64,000 nucleotides of DNA from Nemertoderma westbladi (lineage: Eukaryota; Xenacoelomorpha; Nemertodermatida; Nemertodermatidae), in assembly GCA_032718475.1 (NCBI GenBank), contig JAUCBJ010007289.1, forward strand, positions 62,001 to 126,000. The letters run 5' to 3'. The notes beneath the pieces are model-generated. The model saw nothing but the letters and a program-made list of their open reading frames with translations, searched no databases and was not told the origin of the DNA. The stretch's first letter is position 1. Every line of letters begins with the position of its first letter. Both the position numbers and the translations under genes were made by a program. Shown here piece after piece: positions 34,223 to 46,100 of the stretch.

Positions 34223-34640
34223 TAGGTATTATTATTATAAAGAGCGTCAGCCTGCGTTTAATAAATATATTTTAATACAAAACAGGTCGAACGCAAAGAG
34301 GCTTATAATGAAGACGAGTACTGCATTGATTATATTCCTATAAACCACCTGGCTTTGCATATTGAACGTGCGTTTGGAAATAAGTTCGTGCTACCCTTCC
34401 GTGGGTGGTAGATGTCGCGGTTATGTATTGGTGGGTGGGGGGAGGGGGGGGGGGGGGTGCAGATTAAAAGGGGTGAACACGTACTGTCTCCCTTTCTTTG
34501 ATTTTGTGATACAGTCGCACAATTTTAATTTGTATCTCATAACTGGGCCTCGTGCTGCGCGAAGGCCCCACGAACGTGTTCTAACTCACAAGAATGCTAC
34601 TGTGTGTCTGGTTCTCTGTGTCAAGTAGAATACACACATC
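34223..34640. other. Non-coding, with poly(G) at 34444-34457
   Basis: A G-rich stretch GGTGGGTGGGGGGAGG + G(14) at ~34,428-34,457 could form a quadruplex. No gene seen. From ~34,600 the sequence grades into the RTE copy. Confidence 0.45.
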
Positions 34641-34989
34641 TCTAACCTGACACTATATAACATTCGAGGTCTCTCATTGAATCCCTCACACTTGAACAAA
34701 GCCGCCTCCACTTTGCAGGATATTGTTTTCGCCGTGAGGACCCTCTTGTGCACAATTTTGTGCTTTAGCAGCCCCATTGAGAAAATAAGCATGGTGGACA
34801 GCCCATGACTTTCTTTAGACGCCGCTAAGGACACTGGCCTTGAAGATGTGGATAATCTCGCGAAAATCATGGGGGATAGGGAGTTGTGGTGGTACAATTT
34901 TGTTGATATGCCGGTATAGCATTCTTAATGTACTGTACACTGCCTTTTTGTTAAGCCAGAATGGCATCCCAATGTGCAGCTTCAATGCA
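34595..34989 (+). mobile_element. RTE-type LINE 3' end (copy D), left part
   Basis: This matches copies B and E: ACACTATATAACATTCGAGG, CTCCACTTTGCAGGATATTG, AGCATGGTGGACAGCCCATG and CACTGGCCTTGAAGATGTGG, with indels that break the frame. The 3' tail TTAAGCCAGAATGGCATCCC..CAGCTTCAATGCA is cut at 34,989 by the RAG1-like transposon. The rest of the tail resumes at 40,216. Confidence 0.7.
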
Positions 34990-36594
34990 CACAGTGTGCT
35001 TAAACTAAATTTTAGTCGAAAAAATTGTCCAGTAGAGCTGTTTGTTTTTTCCCACTCGTATTGGTATAGTTGTTAAAAAAACGACAAAAAGTAAAAATTT
35101 TGTGGAGCTATTTTAAAATTACAAGCTTTTTTTCATTTTTGACATGTCTGCACCCACTTTTTAAATTTTCAAAATTTATTAATTTATAATTCCTATCTTA
35201 AACAAGTGGTGTAGCTCCAATTTATAATCTTTAGAGGTTATCGATATCCCTGAGTTCAAAAAAGCGGGTTAGATTGCGTCAAAAATTGTTTTGGCACGAA
35301 AATTACAAGTATTTTTCATTTTAGCATGTCTGCACTCACTTTTGAAATTTTCAAACTATCTTAAACAAGTGGTGTAGCTCCAATTTATAATCTTTAGAGG
35401 TTTTCGATATCCCTGAGTTCAAGAAAACGGGTAAGATTGCGTCACAAATTGTTTTGGCACGAAAATTACAAGTATTTTTCATTTTGGCATGTCTGAACCC
35501 ACTTTTGAAATTTTCAAACTATCTTAAACAAGTGGTGTAGCTCCAATTTATAATCTTTAGAGGTTTTCGATATCTCTGAGTTCAAAAAAAACGGGTTAGA
35601 GTGCGTCAAAATTTGTTTGGCACGAAAATTACAAGGATTTTTCATTTTGGCATGTCTGCACCCACTTTCAAAATTACAAAACACTTCAAAATTAAACTTT
35701 CATCTTAAACTAAATTTTTCTAAGCCGGATTTTTGCGTGATTTCAAAAATGAACCCAGATTTTTCGTAATTCTTAATTCGTAATTTTCGTCATTCTGCCT
35801 AATTTGAGACATGGACCCAAACGTGAGACAAATTCAATATCAACTTCAAGGGGCTCCTATAGCCAAATAATTACAGATCTTTTGTCTCAAATAAAGGCTG
35901 TAAGAACCTAACAAGATTCTCCGTAATATTTATGAGGTTATTTCATGTTAGTTATTAAAAAAAATTACAATTGAATTTCTTGTCTCACATTAGGGAATCG
36001 ATGCCAAATTTGAGACATGCAACATTTCTTCAAAAATCAGCAACTGCTCGGCAAAATCAACTTTCGAGACCCGGAAAAATGGATTCTACGCCCCGGGAAA
36101 CCCCTTATTACATAATTTCTGAGGAAGTCCAGTGTTTACATTTTTACACAGAACCCAACGAAGTTCAAAACCTGTCTCTTATATGGACCAATGACTGTGC
36201 TAGTTTTCCTTGTTTACAGTGTATTTGGAGATACTACATTCAGTGGTTCCAAATATATATACATGTTTTGACAAATTTGGTCGAGCTAAATATAATTTAA
36301 ATAGCGAATAATTATGGTTATCGATAAAAAATACTACTGATGCCAGATAATACTTCCTTTTTAAGCCACTCTTTTCCATTTAGGATTTGTTAATAAAAAG
36401 GAGGCAAATTCAAAAGCTCTAGAATATAATATTTAGCAGATTGATTGAATTACTTAACTTGCTATTTCACTATACTACAGTATAGTGCAGTACAGCCTAC
36501 AGTACAGCCTATATGTACACATATAGGCACGTTTTTATTTCGAATACCGGATTGGATTACAATTATGAAGTTGTTTAATTGACATAACTATTAC
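34990..36594 (+). repeat. Left long inverted repeat of the RAG1-like transposon
   Basis: 34990-35760 is inverted at 39765-40215 (the left side has extra sub-repeats), and 36199-36594 is inverted at 39358-39759. Within the left arm a ~175-bp unit (ATCTTAAACAAGTGGTGTAG.., TCGATATCCCTGAGTTCAA.., TTGGCACGAAAATTACAAG..) is repeated three times between ~35,150 and 35,660. The segment 35,765-36,198 is unique to the left arm. Confidence 0.85.
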
Positions 36595-36614
36595 TGGGTT
36601 AAGAAATTAATCGT

Positions 36615-38720
36615 ATGGCCTCAACATCTCATGCTCGGACAGCCCGATCGCATGAAGACAGTCGCCTTGCAGTTTGTCTTATTTGCATGGGAAAGAGTAA
36701 GGATATGAGACCGGTTGGAAGTAACTTACTGGAACTAATATCAGAATTTGTTTTGACTAATTATGATCCGGAAGATAAAAGGCTACCTATTGCAGTTTGT
36801 GCTACTTGTCGGCAAGTTGTACATGAATATGGGCATGGTAAGTTTAAGAGATCGCTATCAGTTTTCGATCATTCTAAAATTTCCGATATTTATCACACTC
36901 GATCGAAGTTGCAACCTTCTGGCTGTAATTGCCTTGTTTGCGAAATTGATGCAGTATCTGCAGCACCTAGAGTGATAACTTCTACCAAGAAACGACGTGG
37001 TCAACCATCATCATGTGGTGCACAACCAGGACGGGAACAACAACCACAACCTATAACGCTCTGCAGAAAGTGTCTGACAGTTATAGGGATTGGAAAGGAT
37101 CATTTGTGCACAAAATCCACCTGCAACGAAAACATTGTTCAACTGGCTGAGCAGGGAACCCCCTCGGCAAAGCAAAAGATAGCTGCAAAAATAATTAGAG
37201 AAGAAGTGTCAATCAGAAACTCGGAAGCCGACATTTTGTGTTCTACATCAAGAATTGTTGTTTCTCTTTCAACTAGCACTGGGCGTCCTTTTAAACTTAC
37301 GGTTGGTAAAACTCATAATCCTTCTGAAGTTAGAAAGAACCTTTCAGCTGAACTTTTCTCAAATATTCAAGTAGCCAATGGGTTTAGCACAAGGAAGATG
37401 TTGGGAGTTGCTTCTCATCTACGAAGTGCCTTAAATGATCGTAATATTATAGAATCTCACCTACAGGAAACGCTTCAAGAACGAAATCACTGCTTGGATG
37501 AACACTTCTCTCTAACTCAGTTAAATTTTACTAAGAAGAGTCCATCAGAGGAGCTACCGGATGTAACTTCAAAGTCAGTAGTTTTTTGTACTGATATTCG
37601 TAAACTAATATCAACTGTGCTGGAGCTACGAACCCAATCTGAGTCAGATATAGTATCACAACTAGGCATTGATGGAGGCGGTGGATTTATAAAAGTTTGC
37701 TTGAACCTTTTCAGCATTGATGATGATATTAGTACCCATTTACCATCGTCTAAGAGGCGAAGTTATGTAGCAGATGGAATGACTACAGCTAAAAAGTTTA
37801 AACTGTCTATCTAAGTTTAAACTGTAAAGAAACTGTTTATCGTATTTATTGCTCCAGATGTTGAAGAGAGCTATGCCAACCTTCTTTAAGATTTGGATGC
37901 AGCTCAAACTCGTGGACTCCCCTCTGGATAATCAAATAATTGCAACCGACTTGAAGCTAGCAAATCTACTGTTAGGTCTAATGGCTCATGGATCAAATCA
38001 TCCTTGCAGCTGGTGCGATGTACATAAATCTCAGCTTTCACAATGATCAGGCCATCTAAGGACGCTTCAAAATATAGAAGATAAATTCTGGAGTTGGTTT
38101 ACTGCTGGGGTAAAGAGCTCAGAAGCAAAGAACTTCGGAAATGTTGTACATATTCCACCATCTCTCGGGTCCAAGGAAAGCTTGGTATTGGACGTCATAT
38201 CTCCGCCAGAGCTGCACTTGCTGCTTGGGACTGTCAATGCAATGTTTAATAGCATTCTTCTCGAAAGCTTCTCCTTTCCATTGATCTGTTGTCATCCTTG
38301 GTCCCTCTTCATTGTTTCAAATATGTAGCAGCATTTCGTGCCTTTGATAGTGTGGTCTCATCTTGCTTTGGACACGAACTAGAAGTTGGCTACAAGGATA
38401 AAATAGCTCAATTCAAGAATAGCTATATTGATCTTGGAATTAGTGTGACCCCAAAGGTACACACTGTTTTTTTTTCATATCGAGCAATTTGTGGAGTCAA
38501 GAGGTAAAGGGTTGGCAACATGGAATGAGCAAGCTTCAGAATCAGTCCATTCAGATTTTCAAACCACTTGGCAACACTTCAAAGTACCTGACTCCCATCC
38601 AGACTATGGCACCCAGCTTCTTCGTGCAGTTAAAAACTATAACTAAAGGATATAATTCCTTTATTTGGGCACTTTTTAGTGTTATTTGGGTGTTGGGTGA
38701 TATTTTAGGTGTTTAATTAT
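36615..38720 (+). pseudogene. RAG1-like transposase, N-terminal zinc region plus core, broken
   Basis: The first 399 codons are open. Cysteine pairs CLIC (~21), CATC (~62), CNCLVCE (~104) and LCRKC..HLC (~149-170) match the spacing of the RAG1 N-terminal zinc region, including P-x-G-C-N-x-x-V-C before a basic stretch. Core-like motifs follow: IDGGGGFIKV (Asp353) at the place of the RAG1 SCDGMGD Asp; HPCSWCD (38,002-38,019) like RAG1 CTLCD; SPPELHLLLG; then HTVFFH (H-x4-H) and WNEQASES (W-x5-E-S), matching RAG1 HKTLAH and WASEGNES with its catalytic Glu. Lesions: TAA at 37812 and 37818, frameshift ~37,890, TGA at 38044, a probable deletion ~38,280, frameshift in a T-run ~38,470. The second catalytic Asp is not evident. 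Confidence 0.75.
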
Positions 38721-38879
38721 TTTAGTATTTTTTGTTTTATAGGAGTTCATCAGCTCAACTTAATTCATTTCTAAACATATTTATGCGATATAAAGCAGTC
38801 CAAAAAATTGTAATAGGCCAAAGAAAATGTTAATAATTTAATTATTACAGTGTATATTATATTGAATTATAGATTATTT

Positions 38880-40215
38880 CAAGAATTTAGATCGAGTAGG
38901 TAGGAGATACGAAAAATCTGGGTTCATTTTAGAAATCAGCGCAAAAATCCGGCTTAGAAAAATTTAGTTTAAGATGGAAAATGCCAAAATGAAAAATACT
39001 TGTAATTTTCATGCCAAACCAATTTTTGACGCACTCTAACCCATTTTTTTGAACTCAGGGATATCGAAAACCTCTAAAAATTATAAATTGGAGCTATACA
39101 ACTTGTTTAAGATAGTTTGAAAATTTCAAAAGTGGGTGCAGACATGTCAAAAATGAAAAATACTTGTAATTGTCGTGCCAAACCCAATTTTTGACGCACT
39201 CTAACCAGTTTTTTTGAACTCAGGGATATCGAAAACCTCTAAAAATTATAAATTGGAGCTATACCACTTGTTTAAGATAGCTTGAAAATTTCAAAAGTGG
39301 GTGCAGACATGTCAAAAATGAAAAATACTTGTAATTTTCGTGCCAAAACAATTTTTGTAATAGTTATGTCAATTAAACAACTTCATAATTGTAATCCAAT
39401 CCGGTATTCGAAATAAAAACGTGCCTATATGTGTACATATAGGCTGTACTGTAGGCTGTACTGCACTATACTGTAGTATACAGTAGTGAAATAGCAAGTT
39501 AAGTAATTCAATCAATCTCTGCTAAATATTATATTCTAGAGCTTTTGAATTTGCCTCCTTTTTATTAACAAATCCTAAATGGAAAAGAGTGGCTTAAAAA
39601 GGAAGTATTATCTGGCATCAGTAGTATTTTTTATCGATAACCATAATTATTCGCTATTTAAATTATATTTAGCTCGACCAAATTTGTCAAAACATGTATA
39701 TATATTTGGAACCACTGAATGTAGTATCTCCAAATACACTGTAAACAAGGAAAACTAGCAGTTACGAAAAATCTGGGTTCATTTTTGAAATCACGCAAAA
39801 ATCCGGCTTAGAAAAATTTAGTTTAAGATGAAAGTTTAATTTTGAAGTGTTTTGTAATTTTGAAAGTGGGTGCACACATGCCAAAATGAAAAATCCTTGT
39901 AATTTTCGTGCCAAATCAATTTTTGACGCAATCTAACCCGTTTTTTTGAACTCAGGGATATCGAAAACCTCTAAAGATTATAAATTGGAGCTACACCACT
40001 TGTTTAAGATAGGAATTATAAATTAATACATTTTGAAAATTTCAAAAGTGGGTGCAGACATGTCAAAAATGAAAAAAGCCTGTAATTTTAAAATAGCTCC
40101 ACAAAATATTAACTTTTTTTCGTTTTTTTAACAACTATACCAATACGAGTGGGATAAAACAAACAGCTCTACTGGAAAATTTTTTTCGACTAAAATTTAG
40201 TTTGGGCACACTGTG
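38880..40215 (-). repeat. Right long inverted repeat of the RAG1-like transposon
   Basis: Read on the minus strand from 40,215 it starts CACAGTGTGCCCAAACTAAA and follows the left arm, but lacks the left arm's unique segment. Inside it (38,890-39,355) lie additional copies of the ~175-bp sub-repeat in the same orientation as the terminal part, giving an asymmetrical right arm. Confidence 0.85.
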
Positions 40216-40245
40216 CAGAAGGCCGATTATAGTAGTAGTAGCAGT
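40216..40245 (+). mobile_element. RTE copy D, last part of 3' tail
   Basis: CAGAAGGCCGATTATAGTAG plus (TAG)n continues the RTE tail interrupted at 34,989; uninterrupted copies read ..CAATGCAGCTGGCCGATTAT... This shows the transposon inserted into a pre-existing RTE copy. Confidence 0.7.
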
Positions 40246-40850
40246 TTCTTATATCTGTATTATTTGTAGGTCAGTCATCCCATTTTTTTTAAATTCTGCC
40301 TGCATTCCTGAATATTGCTGGTTCAAGACAGTCATGGCAAACTTCACTTTGTCATTCATGTGGTATTTTATCTGGGCTTCATTCAATACGTTTCGCAATT
40401 TTGTCCAGAATACCTGATTTACTCAAAAGTTGTAAGGGGTGACTAACGATACATGTGTGGTGATATGATCCGGCAGTCACAACATACCGGCCGGTAACAT
40501 ATAATGTGAACTGGAAGGTCAGACTCAACCGCAGATAACTAAACTGCAAGCCTAACTAAGGAAAAACCAAACTGAAAGTAGTTATTGAGTCAGTGTATAC
40601 TACACATACACCTTTGTGATACATGGTGAACTTTCTGATTTATTGTGAAGCATGTGCTACAAATTAACCTCATTGGTGATCTCCATGCACAAGTTGATGA
40701 AGTTCTGGATGATGCATTTCAGCACTACTCCAATCAGCTAAATATAATGATATAGAATTTAAATTGAAGAAGTTTGGAATTCCATTCAGACACCGTTTTA
40801 ATTGGTCAACTTATCAATTCCTTAAAGCTATGAATGATACTGCATTAAAA
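40246..40850. other. Intergenic, no gene recognised
   Basis: Short ORFs without recognisable features. The end of this stretch (~40,700-40,860) has a coding-like look but no family could be named. Confidence 0.35.
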
Positions 40851-40861
40851 GAAATTGAGCA

Positions 40862-41407
40862 ATGCCAAAGGCAGCCTTGAATAGGCTTTCCAGGATTTGG
40901 AAGTCACCGAGAATTAATCGGAAACTTAAGGTCCGATTATTTAGAGCAGCAGTAGTTCCAGTACTCCTCTATGGGAGTCCATGCTGGGCTCTAACTGCTG
41001 AGGACACCAAATATCTGGATGGCACATTCACAAGAATGCTACGCCGGGTTCATTGTGTCAAGTTCAATACACACATCTCCAACCAGACACTATATAACAT
41101 TGGAGGTGTCTCATTGGTTCCCCCAAGCTTGGCACTAAAACAAAGCCGCCTCCGCTTTGCAGGACATTGTATTCGCTGTGAGGACCAGCCAGTGCATAAT
41201 CTTGTACTTTGGCAGCCTCATGGAGTGAATAAGAATGGCGGACAGCCCATGACTTTCTTGAGACGCATCTTAAAGGACACTGGCCTTGAAGATGCAGATG
41301 ATCTAGCAAATGTCATGGGTGATAGGGAGTTGTGGCGGTGCAATTTTGTTGATAAGCCGGCACAGCATTCTTAAAAATGCAGCTGCAATGCAGCATGCCG
41401 ATCCTAG
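40862..41407 (+). mobile_element. RTE-type LINE, best-preserved 3' end (copy E)
   Basis: This copy holds 170 open codons of the ORF's C-terminus: RLFRAAVVPVLLYGSPCWAL, DGTFTRMLRRVHCV, LRFAGHC, PVHNLVLWQPHG, GGQPMTFLRRILKDTGLED and MGDRELWRCNFVDKPAQHS, then TAA and the 3' tail ending in TAGTAGTAG. The ..LLYG..CWAL..... DG.. TRMLR pattern is the standard region after the RT thumb in RTE-like elements. It is truncated at 5' (no RT core upstream), as TPRT commonly leaves. Confidence 0.8.
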
Positions 41408-42286
41408 TAGTAGCATTATATGAGATTGTGATTGGCATTGTGCTGGTAAAGTTGGGTTAGTTTGCATGGTGGTTTGTTGTGTAATGGGTGAGGGTTGGGT
41501 CAGAGCTGGGACTACACGGAGGTTGCGTATAAGTGGTAACGTGGCACTCCCATACCCAATCATAGCCAGAGGATCACCCTGGGTAAACCACTCCTGACTC
41601 CAGAGTGTTAATTACTAGACGACGAGCTAGTCCGGCCACTGATTCACGGAAATGGGAACTATGGGAGTCATCATGAGTGAGGAGTGTATGCCAGAGCTCA
41701 GCGTCACCACATACTGGGCCAATTATATCCACTCCCTCAAATGAAGGAAGGGCTGTATGTGTGCCTGTCTTGAAGGCATTGGAACTGAGGGGCATTTGAG
41801 CCGGATGTTTCCTGGAGAGGACATCTTGATTGGATATGCCTGGAGGCTGACCCTCAGCTTGATCATCAGGAAGAAGAACCCCACCTCCCTCACAATCGAT
41901 TATGGTACGAACTGCAGATCAATTCATCCCTGCAATGATTTTGCGGTTGAATTGTTTGGCTGAATTCTGGGGATTTTTGTGTGATTTGGTTGGGAATTTA
42001 GAACTGCATCTCTGGGCCTCTGCAATTAGGGCATCAAAATATCCATGTTGCCAAATTCCAAACATCGTAGAACTTATCAGTGGATGTCAGGGCTTTTTGA
42101 CATGTCAGTGTCACATTGGAAGACTACAGCTATGCAGCTAAGGATGCGCTCAGATGGGAAAACTCCCCTTGTTAGGTGATCTACCTCGGTGGACAGGATA
42201 TCGGCAACCTTACGGCTGACGTTACCTCCTGGGACAGTATAGAGATGGCAGGGGAGTTTCGCGAGTACTTCATTCTTGGTTGTTAA
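41408..42286. other. Intergenic, no gene recognised
   Basis: GC content is nearer 47 percent than in neighbouring DNA and several 60-80-codon frames exist on both strands, but none shows a recognisable motif. It may be an old element. Confidence 0.35.
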
Positions 42287-42323
42287 GGGGGGGGGGGGGG
42301 GGGGGGGGGGGGTATACCCCCCC
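42287..42323. repeat. G(26)TATAC(7) foldback tract
   Basis: A run of G, then TATA, then a run of C. The same G(n)TATAC(n) arrangement recurs at 48505-48541, on the other side of the minus-strand retrotransposon. Confidence 0.9.
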
Positions 42324-43101
42324 TCAGGTAAAATTTTCAAATTATTATTTATTTATTTCACCTACAGCAGAATTTAATGAGAATTACAAATGTGTAAACC
42401 GCTTAGTAAGACCTATTTCACTTCTCGAGTTATCACTGTTTCTCCGTATGACGGTCTGTCCATCAAATTGTAAGAAAGACAGAAGACCGACAGACAGACA
42501 GATAGACTAGACTCCACCAAAAATTAAAACTGACATCGGAAATGAAATCAGCGACCCCGAAAACCCCCGTAATGAACATTTTAGCTCGTTGGTGTGCATC
42601 CTTCGTGCCAGAAATAATTAACCAACCAGAACACAGACAGCCAATTTTGGCGGGATGGTTTAAACTTTGAAGGGCATTTTCTCGGAATGACATTTTTCAC
42701 TTTCAAATTACTACTCCTCCGTCATTTTTCAACCAATTTTCTTCGTTTATGGCTCATTCGAACGAGCTTTGGAAGCTCTTTAAAAGTTCTCTTATGGAAT
42801 TTTGATAAGTACTACCATTTTTTCTAATTAGCCATTTTTAATTAAAAATATGATAATTAATTAATTAAATGTTTAATTATATAATTGAATTATATTATTG
42901 AGAATATACCATATACATTTACCGTTTAATATTTGTGGATTTTAATAATATACTGTATTAATAGTTGTATTGAGTTATATTAGTTATATTAGTTATCTTA
43001 GTTGTATTGATCCAGTAACTCCCGTAGCGATGCGCATTGCGTTCTGTCGGTTTTGGAGTCTCCAATTATTATTCCATGTTTTTCAACGCAGTAACAGCTA
43101 A
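42324..43101. other. 3' flank/UTR of the minus-strand retrotransposon
   Basis: No ORF. It includes a GACAGACAGACAGATAGA microsatellite at ~42,490-42,508 and a very AT-rich block 42,830-42,990. The 3' UTR of the element at 43.1-48.0 kb must lie within it, but no poly(A)/(T) tract or duplication marks its end. Confidence 0.35.
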
Positions 43102-46100
43102 CTAACGATGTTGGTCTGGGTGCTCAAAGAGGCCGCCTGGAGAAGGTCCCGCCGTCGCTAGGATGGAAGCGGCATTACCCACGAGAATGGCTATACCAAT
43201 TCGCTGTAGAAGGAACCGGTGAGAGCGGGGTTCGTGGGTAACTATCTGCAGACGGGAACCAATCTCATGGAGGAAGTTGGAGGTCTCCGGGCCGGGGCGA
43301 CCCAAGGTTTCAAAGGCCACGGGATGGAAGATGTGGCCTCGCTCCATCACCTCGTTGTAGGTGGCATTTTTGCCACGTTCTGCTCCCTCCACGGTGCGCC
43401 CTCCGGCAATTAGCGTCTGGTGCACATGGCTTGGTGCCAGCGGATCGACCACTGTGGCATCCCAGGTGAGGGTTCGGCCCTGGGACCATGGAACCAGGGT
43501 GACTCCATCTACCCTCTTCCCATCATTCCTGCAGAGGCCTGGGGGCTCCAGGATGGAAGGGACCCCACAGCTGACCAGCGCCCGCCTCACAATGTCATTC
43601 AACATCGCATGGCGGGCATGACGGCCAGCGCTCCTCCGACAGGAAAGGCCGTGGAGGCCATTCGCAGCCACTGGAGTTCCACATCGATCGCATGTGTGGG
43701 GTTCCACTACTTTACATCCAAGGCGAGTGGCAATGGCGATTCGAAACTGCGAATTCGAAAGCTTCAGTCCTAATGAGGCGCTAGGAAGTGCATCGATCCA
43801 GCAGCCCGCAGTAGGGTCAGCGAGGGAGTTCAAACGGGCGAGATCAAGGGGTGTAGCCACGAGGCGTAGGGTGGCGAGATTCTCCTCGTGAACTGGGAGC
43901 ATCCAGGCTCTCTGACTCGATACAGCGGGAGGTGGTGCTGAATCTCGCGGTAGGGATGCACTTCGGGTAGCATGGGCCGACTCCATGTATGGTCCAGGAG
44001 ACCCATCGGACTGGTGTAGACGGTTGGAGAGCTCGGTACAGGCAGCCGCTGAAGCCAAAAAGGCAGAGGGTGCGAGCTGCACCGCCGAGCTCAATCCTAG
44101 TCCACCCAATCGTGCTGGGAGGCAGGCCTGGGCCCAGGCTTGATCGCCAATGTCGGTATTGGCGACCTCTTGGAGGGCACTTCGGAGGATTCGGTCGTAG
44201 TCCCTGAGAAGTGCTGGGAACTGGAAGCAGGGAGCCGTCCTGAGGAAGTACGTAAGCCGTGGCATGGCGAACGAGTTCCTCAGGAGGAAGAAACCGTGGT
44301 GGGCCTCCAGCAGTGGAAGACGGCTGACAAGCGTGGAGAGGTCCCCCACCTTTCTCGTCAGACAGGAGGTGATGGCAGTTTCACCAATCGGAGACCCCAG
44401 CATTGTTAACTGGTCCAGTGGAGGGTACTGGATACCCGGGCAAATGGCATCAAATGCTGATCGTATTTGGGCCTGGGACTCCTCTGACTCAGTACCCAGG
44501 AAGAACACCTCGCTCTTCTTTGGGTTGATAGATAGCCCATATCCCTTCCCTTCGTTAATAACCTTCTCCAGGTCCTGTAGGACAGTGCGATAGTCATCAG
44601 CAATGTTCCCATCATCCAGGTACCAGACATTGAAGCGAGATTCCAGCCCCTGGATGATTGGATTCGCAGTATCCCCGAAGAGGCGAGGTCCATCAGTATC
44701 CCCCTGTTGTATTCCCTCGTCGGAGAGGATGGTGTCATTACCATGGAGAAGGAAGGTTGCCGCTCCATACGCCGCGAGGGTGTAGTTATAGATGGAGGGA
44801 TACTGGGAATGTATGCTCTCCAGCATGGTGTCTCGTCTAATGGAATTAAACGCGTTGCTGAAATCAACTTTAAGTAACACCGTCCCCGGATGGTTCTCAC
44901 CACACACAAGTGCCCTTGTAGCATGGACTGCCGCCTCAGCGCCAAGCTTGCAACCAATTCCTAGCTGCACTGCCCCATATGACTGGGTCCGTAGGTCCGC
45001 CACTATGTAACCGACGAACTTTCCACATAGCCGTCGTAAGGTGACCCCAACAGCAATAGGGCGGATTCCACCACCTCTCTTTGTGAAGGCAAAAAGATTA
45101 GCCCCAAAGAAAAGTGGGCGGACAGGAACTGGTATCTCGCCTGCAACAGTGCTGTCAACAAAACATGCAAGGGATGCGAGTAGGCGCTCACCTGCTTCAC
45201 CATTGGTAGGTGAAACTAAATCCTTCAGAATCTGGGGACGCAGCCCATCTGGCCCACCTGCACTTCCACTGGGGAATGAAGCGATTAACTGCCGAAGAAT
45301 GGTGGGAGAGCAGGGTCGAGCGGCTTGAGTAACTGGTGGGGGTGGTTCTCTCCTATCAAGGGGTCGGGGTGGGTGTTTCTCCTGTAGACCTAAACGTGTC
45401 TCTGGTGTATCTGGGGCGATAGTATCCCTTGAGGATGCCAACCTGATGGCTCCCTTAATGTCCCCATCCTCTATCTTCTCGGCAACCGCTGTGGCTAGGC
45501 GAATGGAGTCCCCTTGGATCTTTTGTGAAACTGATCTCGGGGGAACAGACCGTGGCGGAGGGAGACCCAGGCCCCCTTGAGTCATAGCTCGGAAGTCCGC
45601 AATCTTCTGGTTGACATGAGTGGCAAGGGATCGATGGTGCTTCCTTCCACCTCGTCTAGGGGCCGGGATACAGCAGTGTCCAACCATGAGTAACCGGACC
45701 CAAGCCTGTATGTTCAATGGGTCTTCCGCTACCGTAGTTAAGATTTCACCCAATAGGTCCGCTAAGCTGGTCCTCGATGCCTTAGGGACATGTCTCAACT
45801 GGCGACATCGCCATCCCTGTAACTGATTAAGAATATCCCTGTCTGATGGCTCCACTGTCTCACCAGATGATTGGCTTCCCAAATGGGTTTGGGGACCAGT
45901 TGTCATTCCTGCAGGGTGATCTGACCCTGGGCAACGTTGGGAGACTGGTCCGTGAATGCGTAGAGTACCATTTGCTTTGATGGCCACTAACCGCGCGCAC
46001 GATGGACAATGGGTACTGAGGGCGCTGGTGCGTACCGTTGGGCCGACATCAATATTGGTGGGAGCTGACAAACCGATGTCCAGACTAGAAGGGGCGGAAC

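Larger units (their letters stand above)
34990..40215 (+). mobile_element. RAG1-like (Transib-related) DNA transposon with CACAGTG termini
   Basis: The outermost 10 bp are CACAGTGTGC at the left and the exact inverse GCACACTGTG at the right, and the terminal ~80 bp of both ends are nearly identical. CACAGTG is the heptamer of V(D)J recombination signals, in the same orientation (CAC at the cleavage edge) as in Transib and RAG-like transposons. The only coding region (36,615-38,720) resembles RAG1. The flanks are the two halves of an RTE 3' tail. No 5-bp target duplication is present: CAATGCA and CAGAAGG share only CA, so the ends may have been rearranged or the duplication lost. No RAG2-like ORF is present. 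Confidence 0.75.

Noticed and set aside
37805-37860. Short intron in the RAG1-like gene joining the frames
   Set aside because: A GT..AG pair exists, but the interval is only about 50 bp and the downstream frame is broken several more times, so decay is simpler.
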